A stretch of 64,000 nucleotides of DNA from positions 9,425,231 to 9,489,230 of the forward strand of contig NC_089325.1 in NCBI RefSeq assembly GCF_036669915.1, written 5' to 3'. This document shows, one piece after another, positions 22,346-32,208 of the stretch. This DNA comes from Pocillopora verrucosa. Taxonomy: Eukaryota; Cnidaria; Anthozoa; Scleractinia; Pocilloporidae. Each line of letters begins with the position of its first letter. Position 1 is the first letter of the stretch. The position numbers and the translations under genes were made by a program. The notes beneath the pieces were generated by a model, which saw nothing but the letters and a program-made list of their open reading frames with translations, had not been told where the DNA came from and searched no databases.

Positions 22346-24667
22346 ATGTCCATTGAGTTACTATTAGTAATGGGGATTTGGAACGCACTTTTGGTTGTGG
22401 CCTCCATTGTAGTAGTTTTAATAGCTGGGATAAAAATTGTGACTTCATCGAGTTGGTATAAAAAACGTTTTGCTCAAAGCCAAAACGAATGGGTAAATTT
22501 AACCAGAAGAGTTTTTGATCCCCTGAAACGAAAGCTTTTCTCAGACCTTGAGCAGCACCTGAGATCAATGGAAGGCGATGTTTTGGAAATAGGGATCGGT
22601 CCAGGTTCAAACTTCGATTATTATCCCCAAGGTACCTCACTTATCGCTGTTGACTCGAACCCACACGTCGAAGAATCTCTCAAGAGAAACTTAGAGAAAG
22701 CTGGCAGAAAAATTTACCTTAAAAAATTTGTGGCTGCTTCGGCGGAGGACATGAGTTGTAAGGGAGAAATCGGTGTAGAAGACAATTCTGTCGCCGCTGT
22801 TGTTTGTGCGAAGCTGTTGTGTAACTTCTCTGATCTTCAGATGAGGAAAACCATCGCAGAAGTGAAGAGAGTTTTGATGCCTGTGAGTCTTTGTGTTGTT
22901 GTGGTCAGTGTGGAAATATGTTAGGGGTGGGAGGGGAGGGGGAGTGGAGATGGGAGGGTATGTGTCAATCAGTAATATATTTTTTTCCAATAGAACGAAA
23001 CTGTATTGTGGGTATCAAGATAGTTAATGATTAATATTTGTCATAGCTTTCATTTAAAGATGGTAATTGTTTTCAGTGGCAAACATACTGCTAAAACTTT
23101 GGGCCTTGTTAGTATAGTATAATAGTATCATTTTACATATAATTCAAATCATATATGATATGTCTAAAACATACTGTGACAAAAGGCAAACCAGTAAGCT
23201 CTTTACAAGCCCTGTCAAGTTGTTGAACTTAGGAACACTAAGAAACAAATCTATCATTCTAACTACACTTACATGAGACATTTAATGTGAAAAGTTTATT
23301 TAGGATGAGTCAGTCAGTTTTCTAGTATATGCATCCTGATACAATCTGAGGAAAGGATAAACTAACAAAAAAAAATGATTGTAATGACATTTTGCAAGGA
23401 GTTGGAATACCAAAAACTACAACAAATACAGAAAAGAAAGTGGTCGAACATAAGACTGATGAACTTAGAATCAATTTTCCTGTCAAATGCCTGAATAATC
23501 CGAAACTTCCATGATGCCATGCGAAACTCTTCAATGTGCCATCAGAATGTCAATTTCTGACTAATTCGTTCCCATGGCACTCAAATGTCAGAAATTACAT
23601 GTGTGACCAGTGTGTGACTTGAACCTGGGACCTGGGGATTATGAGTCTGCATGATGCTCTCAGTGCTTAGCAACCCTGCTTATTCCTGAAGTTGACCTAT
23701 CCTAATAAAGTTTGATGTGCCTGAGAGCATTTCTAGCCTTGTTAACAGGGATGGCTGGGGAAGGGGTGGCAGGATTGGTCACCACAGAGACCTGTACCCA
23801 ACAGTTTGCATTGTAAGGCAGAAACAGTGGCAGATCAATACCTTGGCACAAATTTTTTTGAGTATTTTAGAGGTGCCACCCATGGTGTGAAGAGGATGGC
23901 AGGTGCACCATGCTGGAAACTGAGTCCAAACTAAATACCTTGACCTAAGGAAATTAAAAATAAGTGGATCATCAAGACCCTGTATTTAAGGTCCCTATCC
24001 TAGATATGCCACTGCAGGTGGTTATAAAAAGGACACTGTATCAAAACTGGAACTGGTTTTGTGGATTCAAATGTTCCTGGCTCAGATATATCATACTCAT
24101 TTTAGTTGGTCTTAAAACAAATCATTCTGTTTTGCTTTGGTTATTTGTTTGTTTATTGACTTTTTCTTTTTTCATTTAATGGCCACAATTGATGAATGAA
24201 AATTTTGCTAATAAATTTTTGTGTATTTTTCAGGGTGGCAGATTTTATTTTCTGGAGCATGTTGCTGGTTAGTGTTAAGACCTCAGGAACAGTTTTTAAG
24301 TTGAACATTTTAATGTTTGAATTACCCCCTTACAAAACACTAAGTTTTTTCACTTCTCCGTTTTGTGATAGCTAAGCCATGGACATGCCAATACTTTCTT
24401 CAACATCTTGTCACCAAATTGCGCATATGGCCCTCATTGTATGATGGATGCTGCTGTAATCAAAACACTCTGTCCTACATACACAATGGTGGCTTCAAAT
24501 GGGTGCAGTCTGAAAAGATCCAGGCAAATTGTTCACAAGAAATGTTTTCTGCACCAAACAGTATATATTCAATATGGCGAGCAAGATTGATCTTGTATTT
24601 TGTGAATATATGGTTAGTTGGCCTTGCAGAAAAGGGGCAATTGTCTGAAGAGAAAAAAAAATTGTGA
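22346..24667 (+). CDS. METTL7/TMT1-like membrane-anchored SAM methyltransferase
   Basis: Three exons, 22346-22882, 24234-24267 and 24372-24667, join in frame to give 288 residues. The start ATG begins MSIELLLVMGIW, a hydrophobic N-terminal anchor (about 5-30) like that of METTL7 proteins. SAM-binding motif I is LEIGIGPGSNFDYYP (about 80-94), followed by VDSNPH with the acidic ribose-binding residue, then VVCAKLLCNFSD and the strand GGRFYFLEHVAAKP built across the two introns. METTL7A/B are ER or lipid-droplet proteins; METTL7B is a thiol S-methyltransferase. The C-terminal part is longer than in vertebrate METTL7 (about 244 aa) and includes a second hydrophobic stretch, YSIWRARLILYFVNIWLVGL. 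Fold assignment is firm; substrate is inferred only from family. Confidence 0.9.
23585..23690 (-). repeat. tRNA-derived SINE-like fragment in METTL7-like intron
   Basis: On the minus strand a B-box-like GGTTCAAGTC and an upstream TGCTAAGCACTGAG A-box-like block sit at tRNA-like spacing. The rest is unrecognised. Confidence 0.4.
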
Positions 24668-26222
24668 CATAAACAAGTTGGATTGTGAATGAATATTCTG
24701 AAGGCTACTTTTGAAAGAAGAGGGAATGAACGGTTGGAAGGACTATAACAAGGAAGAAAGAAAATAAGGAATGTTGAATTTAACATTAGATTCTTGAGCT
24801 CTATTTTAGTGGTAAGGAGTTTTAGCAGAACTCTTTATTACTGCTTTCCTTTCCTTTCATGTGATCGATTGTGAATATTTCTCTGGATTCAATCCCACTT
24901 TGTGCCAAATTATCAGCATAACAGTAATTCCTCCTTCTCAAAACTGTATTTGTCGTAGAAAATTTGTTACTGTGGTACATGTAAAATTAACGTTTGGTCT
25001 CATTAAAAATTTACTGCTTAACAAGACTGACAGCTTTTGTGCAAACAACTTTCTGTTATGTCTTTAACTTCTTTTTGCTTTCACGTTCATCAATTTGCAA
25101 TGATATTGAGGTGTTTTCTTCTGGAATTTTGGAAGGGTTTTTATTAACTCTGTAACGTAGAATCCTCAGTCCTATAGTCCTTCGGACCATTCCAAATTTT
25201 TTCTATTATAGTCTAAACTCTCCCCAGGGATCCCAATTAGTTGAGATAACAAAGCGTGGTTTGACTAATCCTGCTTAAATTATTCGACAAAGCTCACTTG
25301 GCACTTCGAAAGGTAATCTGATCGCTTAAAAAACGACTCTCTGTCAATTGGTGAGTACATTTTTACTGAACAAGTAAGCACGTGCTACTACACATGTGGG
25401 CTGTCAAAACAGGTTATTGCATCTTGTTCTCCTGCTCATGATCATCGGGTGGATAGTTTAAGTAACGGCGTGAATCGAATTCATGGCGCCGTGTTTTAAG
25501 TTTTCAAAAGTATACAATCTTACGGAAATCTTGTCAGTCTCGTTGAGTGACGAACCATTATTAAGATCAGAGAAAAGCCTTGCTCTGAATTAAAGATCTT
25601 AAATTCGAGTAGTCGAAGAGATGGCTGAATTTTCGGCAACTTAGAGAGGAATATAAATGTTATGTTTTACATGAAATTTAAAACTCAAAACAATTATTCA
25701 ATATATAGCAACAGAATTTCGTGGCTACTTTCAGAGTAATATTTTGTATATGAAATTAAATTGGGGGTCAGGACACTTTTAAACCAGTTGCAACGTAGAC
25801 TTTCTACAGATTTTCTTTTGTTGTCAATTATTCCACTTGGCAAAATTTATGTTTCCTAGACAGACGACTACACCCCATTTATACTCCTGGGTAACAGCTT
25901 TGCTAAAGCTAAATGACACAGTACAGTGCATCAGGGGGATGATGGGGGTGGGGGGGGGGGTGGGGTGGGAAGGGTGTTAAAGAAAATTTGGTTTCATCAG
26001 CTGGGTTGATAATGTAAATTGGCCACCATAGAGAGTTTCTATAAAGCTGATGTTTCAAACATTATCCCTTTGTCATTTGTGTTAGAGTCTAAAATTAGCA
26101 TGATCAACGCAGGTGATAGAACCTAATTACCCTAGAACCTTTGCCATTTATTCTGGGTTCTACCAGATTCGATTTTCTTGGGGAGTAATGTCTTTCTTTC
26201 TTACTCTCTTCCTCATCAATAG
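24668..26222. other. Spacer between METTL7-like and SET-domain genes
   Basis: No convincing gene is seen. It contains a G-rich tract at about 25,946-25,972, a half foldback at 25,986-26,100, and probably a non-coding 5' exon of the SET gene that could not be placed. Confidence 0.5.
25986..26100. repeat. Diverged half of the foldback family
   Basis: GGTTGATAATGTAAATTGGCC and AAGCTGATGTTTCAAACATT correspond to the left arm of the element at 21,907 and the end of the element at 4990. Confidence 0.55.
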
Positions 26223-26226
26223 AGGG

Positions 26227-26724
26227 ATGCATTCTGAAAAGTTGGCAGTTATTGAAGTCAAGGTGAACTTCTTGTCTTGTCAGGCACTGGAAGATATCAG
26301 CGCGGGGTCTTTTTTAACTGATCTCTGGGGTGCAGTGAAAAATTCTCCAGATTCTCACACTGTGCATGTTGAGAAAAACAAGCATGTGACTCCTGAAGGG
26401 GTTATGAAATATGTCAATCATTCTTGTGACAGCAATGCAAAATTTATCTTTGAAAAGCGCAAAGTGTCATTTCCAACCCTAAGTGACAATCATGAAGTCT
26501 GTTGGCATATGGTGGCCACTCGTAACATCAAGAAGGGCCAAGGAATCACTTTTGACTACAATCTAACAGAATATGACATGGCTGAACATTTCCAGTGCAA
26601 CTGTGGTTCAGAGAAATGCCTAGGTGAAATAAAAGGCTTTAAATATTTGACACCAGAGCAACAGAAGTCCAGGGCAAGGGAGTTATCTCCAGTTGTTACT
26701 GAACTTTGGGAAGAAAATGCTTGA
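26227..26724 (+). CDS. Short SET-domain protein (putative lysine methyltransferase)
   Basis: This encodes 165 residues on one exon from the ATG at 26227 (MHSEKLAVIEVKV). The open frame continues upstream, but a long pyrimidine tract and CAATAG acceptor ending at 26222 suggest the exon starts there. SET features are LEDISAGSFLTDLWG near the N-terminus, VNHSCDSN (63-70; the NHSC pseudoknot motif), ATRNIKKGQGITFDYN (97-112) with the FDY catalytic-region tyrosine, and a post-SET cysteine cluster CNCGSEKCLG (124-133). The fourth zinc-binding Cys would come from the NHSC motif. Almost nothing lies outside the SET core, unlike most animal SET enzymes. It could be a stand-alone protein methyltransferase; histone or non-histone substrates cannot be told apart. 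An AATAAA lies at 26814-26819. Confidence 0.85.
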   Translation: MHSEKLAVIEVKVNFLSCQALEDISAGSFLTDLWGAVKNSPDSHTVHVEKNKHVTPEGVMKYVNHSCDSNAKFIFEKRKVSFPTLSDNHEVCWHMVATRNIKKGQGITFDYNLTEYDMAEHFQCNCGSEKCLGEIKGFKYLTPEQQKSRARELSPVVTELWEENA

Positions 26725-26813
26725 ATTGTATAATATTTTAAATTGAATTCTGGCGCGTCAAAATACTTCAGACTAATTAAATATTTACTAACACTGATTA
26801 AATGTCTTGATTC

Positions 26814-26819
26814 AATAAA
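26814..26819 (+). terminator. Polyadenylation signal of the SET-domain gene
   Basis: AATAAA lies about 90 bases after the stop codon. Confidence 0.6.
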
Positions 26820-28673
26820 GAGGAAATTAAAAGTGGAATTTTTGCTCAAGGAAATAAATTATCCTCACAGGTAAGCTACACTTAACCCTTTACCTCCCAT
26901 TAGTGACCAAGACAGAATTTCTCCTCACAATATCAATGCAATATCAACCAGACAAGTGATGAGAATAAAGAAAAATATCAATTTGGGGATAATTAGTTGA
27001 TCCAATACTAAATTCTCTGAACTAACATTAAAAGAATTGTATGGTTGACAGTAAGGAGAATTACAAATTTGATCTGGGAGTTGAAGGGTTAAAACACTTT
27101 TACCATAGAAGCTTAAAAAATGGAGTTCCTCCCAGATTTACAAACCCTTATATCAGGGGCAATGAAATATTTTTCTGTTAATGCTTTGTTTTAGTGGAGG
27201 TCAGTCACAATTTTGATTAAAATATATCAATTTTTGACCTGTTGATGGTGAGCTCTAATTTGAGTAATCACAGAAAGCTGAAGTATTCAGGCTTCCTCGG
27301 GATTGGAACCCATGCCCCCCAGATACAATTACTAATGCTGATTGAGAAATCTATTTTTGGTCTGATTTTACATTATGTTCTGTATACAACTAGTTCCCTG
27401 GTGTGCAGTGAAACTTCAATGACATCTCAGAAATAAGAGACAAAGCATACATCAGGAAAAATAGTCAATCACTTACACTTTGCAAATAGACTTTAGGTCG
27501 ATTGAAAGAAAAATCAATGTAACATTATCTTCTTTCTCAAGGAAAATGTTGCCTGAATACAGAGCTGGATAGGAGAGGATTTCAGGCTACTACTTAAGTA
27601 AATAATCAGTGTTACGTTCTAAAGGGTTAGGACTTTTACCCTTTTCTTGTAGTCAGGCCAATATTCCCATGGTATGTGAACCCAAAGGTAGCCCTGCATG
27701 CTTTCATTCCTTTGAGTACTTAAAGGGACCTTTTAAGGAAAAGGCACTTTTTTTTTCATACATGTGCAAGGGAAAAGTGTCAAACAACAGCAGCTGTAAA
27801 CATTTTCTGTTTTGTGGAACAAATCAGTCTGTGCTCTAAGCTGAAAACTATTTCTTGGTTTTAGGCCCCTTTCAGGACTGTTAATTTACCTTGTGACTAC
27901 ATTATATCAGATTTATTAAACAGCAGCCTAAGCAATAACCCCTTTGCTTTCTTCAATCAATGGCCTGATTTTAAGGTGACAATTCTCAATGAAAGTGCAT
28001 GAAATAGCTATTAATATACATTTTCATTGATACCTTCATTAGCCATTCCGGGATTTTGCAGGCTTTCTTTTAATACTGTCTGCCAACACTTGGCACCAAA
28101 ATTACAGCAATGCTTTTAAGATCGATCCAACATCCTCCAATAAGAACAGCTTTTGATTACCCTTTTAACTTTGATTGAAAACTTAGTTCAAACATTTCTA
28201 GAGAAAAAGTGACAGGTGTATTGGAAAAATAGATTAACAGGAAGCGAAGCGAATTTTGCGAACGAAAAAATTATGTAAAAAGCTGCATATGGAGATTAAA
28301 ATCAAATCTGAGAGCGGAAAAAATATCTTGAAGGATTTTTGTTTTGTAACAAATTTTAGATTAGAATCTTTATTCAACGGAGGATCAGATATAGTGTGAA
28401 TCCTTTTAAGAAAACAATAAATATAAGCGGTGTAATTCATATTTGAAACAATAATTTGGTATATGGGCGTATTCTGAATGTGGCTAAATTTTCAGTTGTT
28501 TCCGATGTATGTATGTTTCATGATTGCTATTAATTGACAAGGGACCACAGTCTGACGTTTAAATATTTCAAAGTAAATCTGAACGCGTTGGATTGGTTTT
28601 AAGAAAGTTTTCTTGCTTTTGATCGACCACAGCGTTTTTTTTATGGTCTTCTCTCGAGGAAAATCTTTCCGGA
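26820..28673. other. Spacer upstream of the secreted PAN-domain gene
   Basis: No gene is supported. A family B MITE lies at 26,883-27,092. A SINE-like B box (minus strand GGGTTCCAATCCC) lies at about 27,300-27,315. Open frames at 27242-27436, 27609-27839 and 28234-28440 lack support. Confidence 0.5.
26883..27092 (+). mobile_element. TTAA-type MITE copy (family B), well preserved
   Basis: It is bounded by TTAACCCTTTACCTCCC and GAGTTGAAGGGTTAA, 210 bases. The interior AATTTCTCCTCACAATATCA and TTGATCCAATACTAAATTCT match the copy at 36,221. Confidence 0.8.
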
Positions 28674-31600
28674 ATGTTTCTTTTAATATTGAGGATTTTT
28701 GTTATTTCAGAAGCGTTTACTTTGCTTCGAGGTAAGTACAGCTTTTCCGTTGAATCAATACATAGTCCTACTCAATTTCAACTTATGTTACTTTGATAAC
28801 TTAACTGCTAGTTTGAATGCTTCTTTTTTTATAATGACGACGCTAAATAAAATCTCAAGACAATCATGTTGAGAAATTTACCCATCCGTTACTCGTTAAC
28901 CATTACTTTAAAAGCACAAGTGGGTTCGAATCGTTGGTATCCAAATATTAAAATGCTGGTCTCTGTTTGTTTATTTCGCTTAAGACGGGTTCATTTTAAA
29001 ATAAAAAATGCAATACCTTTCTCAGTTGTGTAAAATGGATTTATCGTTTTATAATAACATAATGTTTAACTTCATGTATCGTTTACGATGAAAACTTCAT
29101 TGTTACAAGCCCTTCAATATCAGTTTCGGGTACCCATCATTCCATCAAGACTTCTTCAACTTATGAATTTAATCCCTTTCCCTTCTGTGTTTGTTAGCTT
29201 CTGGTTCAGACTTGTGTCCTCTTATCTTCTTATTTAATGACCTTTGCATGTAAATGAAAGCCACTTTCAGGAAATTTTGTAGTAAGGTTCTTCAAGCGCA
29301 ATACATGTATTTATGGTTGAAGTCGTGTAAAGAATTTTTTTTCAGTACAAGGGAACAAAAAACGGAAAACACAAACAAACATTCAAATATTATTTATTTT
29401 TGATGTTATCCTTGAAATGTTAAATCTTCTTGACGTTGATATATTTTCGCTCACGCTTCAAAATAAACTGTGAAGTTTTTCCGTTTGGGACTTCACTGGG
29501 TCAAAGTTTCATCCAATCAGGGAAGTTAAAAAATCCAGATTTTTTTTCGTTGACTCATGAACTGGTCCAAGTTTTTCTTTTTCTTACTGGTTGCAAAATT
29601 ATTGAAATATATATTGATTGACTTGATATTGTTGCTGCTTTGTTTCAAATCGATCGATTTATCGGTCGTCATTGATTTTAAAACGGTTTAAATGATGTTA
29701 TATTAAACAATTATTCACGAAGTGAAGTTACATTGTGGTGGAAGTTCACCTCGCTGCTTTGCGGCTCGGAAGAAACCCACCACTTTCACCGTCACTTAGT
29801 AAGATAATTGTTACAAAATACATTACACATGAGCCAAAAGAGTAGTTTATTTCCGACAGTATACTAAATATCAAACTCTTGATGCGCGAATTTTGTCTCT
29901 TTGGTTGTTCAGAGGTGAAAAGTACTTGTTAAGCATTTCCGAGTTAGCTCATCAGCGTACGAAAAAGTTCTATTCACCCGTGTAGTAGGCGCTTGTTTGA
30001 TTTGTGGAGTAATGTTCAAACGAGTTTGGAAAGTTATCCGGGATTATATTGGTTTTGCTTCACCTCGGTCTGTGATTGGTCCACAAAGTTCACGCCACAC
30101 TCTCAACCAATCAAGTGCAAAGTTTAACTTGGTCACTCACGTTTTCCCGCGCTTCAAGCAGCTTGCTGGTTTTTACCGTCTTTGTGATTGGCTGTTGTGA
30201 TCACTTTGGTTTTGGTTTTCTTACACCCAAACGAAGTGTGCTCTTTCACATGTCAGTCCCACTCCTATCGGTGGCAACCTCTACTAAGAGAATCATCTTT
30301 TGCGTTAATCATCCATAAAGAACGTAACGTAATCATCGAATGAATTCTAACCCACGTTCAGATTGCAACTCAACATGACTTTACCTCTCTTTTTCGTCAC
30401 CTCGTTCTAGGAGTACCAATTTTTGAGCCCGTAGGATGCTACCTTGACAGCGGTATCTCACCTCGCCCCATGCCACTGCTTCTCAAGGATTTTCGCCCAG
30501 AAATGAACTGGAATAATATCGAGGCTGTAATTAAACAGTGCGCAAGCTTGGCATACAACAGAAGTCTCAGGTTGGTTTTTAGATCTCCTGTTGCTATCAT
30601 ACACGTCACGCTGCACTTAATTTATGAATTTATGTATGTTGTTCATTGGGTATAATTACTACGTTATCTTACTTCTTTGTTGCTTCGGATTCAGCTATTT
30701 TGGACTACGCTATTATGGACAATGTTGGTCCGGTGCAACCGCTGATCAAACGTACAGTCGTGACGGACCGGATAAGAGATGCGTGAGAGGAGTAGGCCTG
30801 GAATCTACCTACTTTGTGTACAAATTTTATGACTACAGTCATCAAGGTGAGAAACAGGGACCGGTTTACCACTTCCCATTTCCGTATTGGAAAAAAAAGC
30901 ATACATACACACGTTAAAACGGCGCGACATGTGACTCTGAGAACTGCGTAAGGGAGTCTTTTTACGGAAGTGAGTAGGTGGTTCTAACTTAATAAGGCTA
31001 GTGGGTTAAGCGTTCCCGTGTGATAATTCAGAAAGAAAAGTACCGAGTAGTAACAGTGCTGTATAAAGATTGTTTCAACTCAACTTATTCACAAGCTTTC
31101 CGGGGAATCAGTTCTATTAAATTCAGTTTCTACTTACGTGATGGGCAAAATTAGTATTCTTTAATGCAAAATAACATGAAATGTAATAAATATACGCAAT
31201 CAAATTTTCTGCGCTTTATTTTTCATAGTTCCCGGATGTAACATGGTGTGGAAGGCTCAGGATAACTTCTGTTTTCTTGTGTCTGTAAATTACAGTTCAA
31301 CCGAGAATAAAATGAAGGAATACTGTCAAAAAAATGAAGGAGACTTGTATTATGCAACAAATAAAAGTGCATTCCGCCTACTGGAACAGTTCCTTTACAC
31401 GATTGTGTCGAGTGCAAATGGCGGAAAATCTTCCCAATGTATTGTGGTAGGCCTTTTGAATGCAAGCTCCTTCTCAAAATTACCTCTTACACAGCAGAAT
31501 AAATCAAACTCGATGACACACATCTGTGCCACGAGATTGCCAAGTCAATGGAAGTTACAAGGATGTCTTGTTAACAGCTGCGATCATTTGTGCATCGCGC

Positions 31601-32208
31601 CCAGAGGTGAGGGTATAGATATAGAAATATCCGTGTTTCACTTTACAAAAGGGAGATTCCCAGGGAGAATCTCCGGGTCGGGTCGGCAAGATAGGACAAA
31701 ATTATTGACCAATGATATCGCTATCTCGGATTTTGATATTCCAATTGTCTCAAACGTGGGCCGCGTTCGGGTTAGGGTTAGTGTAGTTATTACAATTATT
31801 TTACCCCGGGAAATCTCAAACACCTAAGATCTCGAACCGGGAATTTATAGAGTCCACGAAAGGTTGAGTTCAACTGGACGCGACTAAAAAAAGAGAAATC
31901 AACTTTAATACTTCTTCATTTCAGACATCAGCCCTGTTTCTGGAACATTCATCCAGCATGCCACAGACGCTGCTTTCACAGGTCACATGATTACCAGCCT
32001 GCTCGTCGATGACGTCGCTGTATGTGCACGTGAATGTCTACTCTATCGCAATTGTGTGTCGTTTAATTTCGAATATCTACCGACTGGAGGTCGAGAATTA
32101 ATGAGTTCAGGAAGGGTCTGCGAGCTGAATGACGAAATTAGAGACAATTGTTGGGCAAAATTTCATCGACGGAACAATTATAAATACTATGAAAGGTTGC
32201 AACTGTAA
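28674..32208 (+). CDS. Secreted protein with Cys-rich (WSC-like) module, lectin-like region and PAN/apple domain
   Basis: Five exons, 28674-28731, 30411-30570, 30695-30846, 31229-31606 and 31925-32208, join in frame to 343 residues. Exon 1 encodes a signal peptide (MFLLILRIFVISEAF). Exons 2-3 encode a module from VGCYLDSG to GQCWSGATADQTYSRDGP and TYFVYKFYDY, a pattern I associate with secreted cnidarian proteins and which recalls WSC/carbohydrate-binding modules. Exon 4 looks like a C-type-lectin-like fold, with NFCFLVS, YCQKNEGDLYYATNKSAFRLLEQF and a Cys-rich C-terminus, but the canonical WND and EPN calcium motifs are not seen. Exon 5 is a PAN/apple domain (CARECLLYRNCVSFNFEY ... CELND). 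Exon boundaries separate the modules. It is likely extracellular, in adhesion, immunity or matrix; this is inference. A plausible upstream extra exon cannot be excluded. Confidence 0.8.
29705..29812. repeat. Foldback palindrome in intron 1 of the PAN gene
   Basis: The left AACAATTATTCACGAAGTGA and right TCACTTAGTAAGATAATTGTT arms pair, with internal GTGGTGG/CCACCAC pairing around a GGC-rich centre. Confidence 0.65.
29880..29995. repeat. Dispersed repeat copy, shared with 43,710-43,825
   Basis: GATGCGCGAATTTTGTCTCT, then a GAGGTGA and AGTACTTG order, is shared with the copy near 43,710 in the nAChR-like gene A intron. Confidence 0.5.
30066..30240. repeat. Dispersed repeat copy, shared with 57,352-57,500
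   Basis: TGTGATTGGTCCA, then a GCGCCA-like and CCAATCA order and a CGCGCTTCAAGCAGCTTGC-like block, match the copy in gene B intron 2, diverged. Confidence 0.5.

Noticed and set aside
26113-26226. N-terminal extension of the SET protein from a GTG
   Set aside because: Pyrimidine-rich sequence with a good acceptor at 26222 suggests intron; no ATG at the proposed start.
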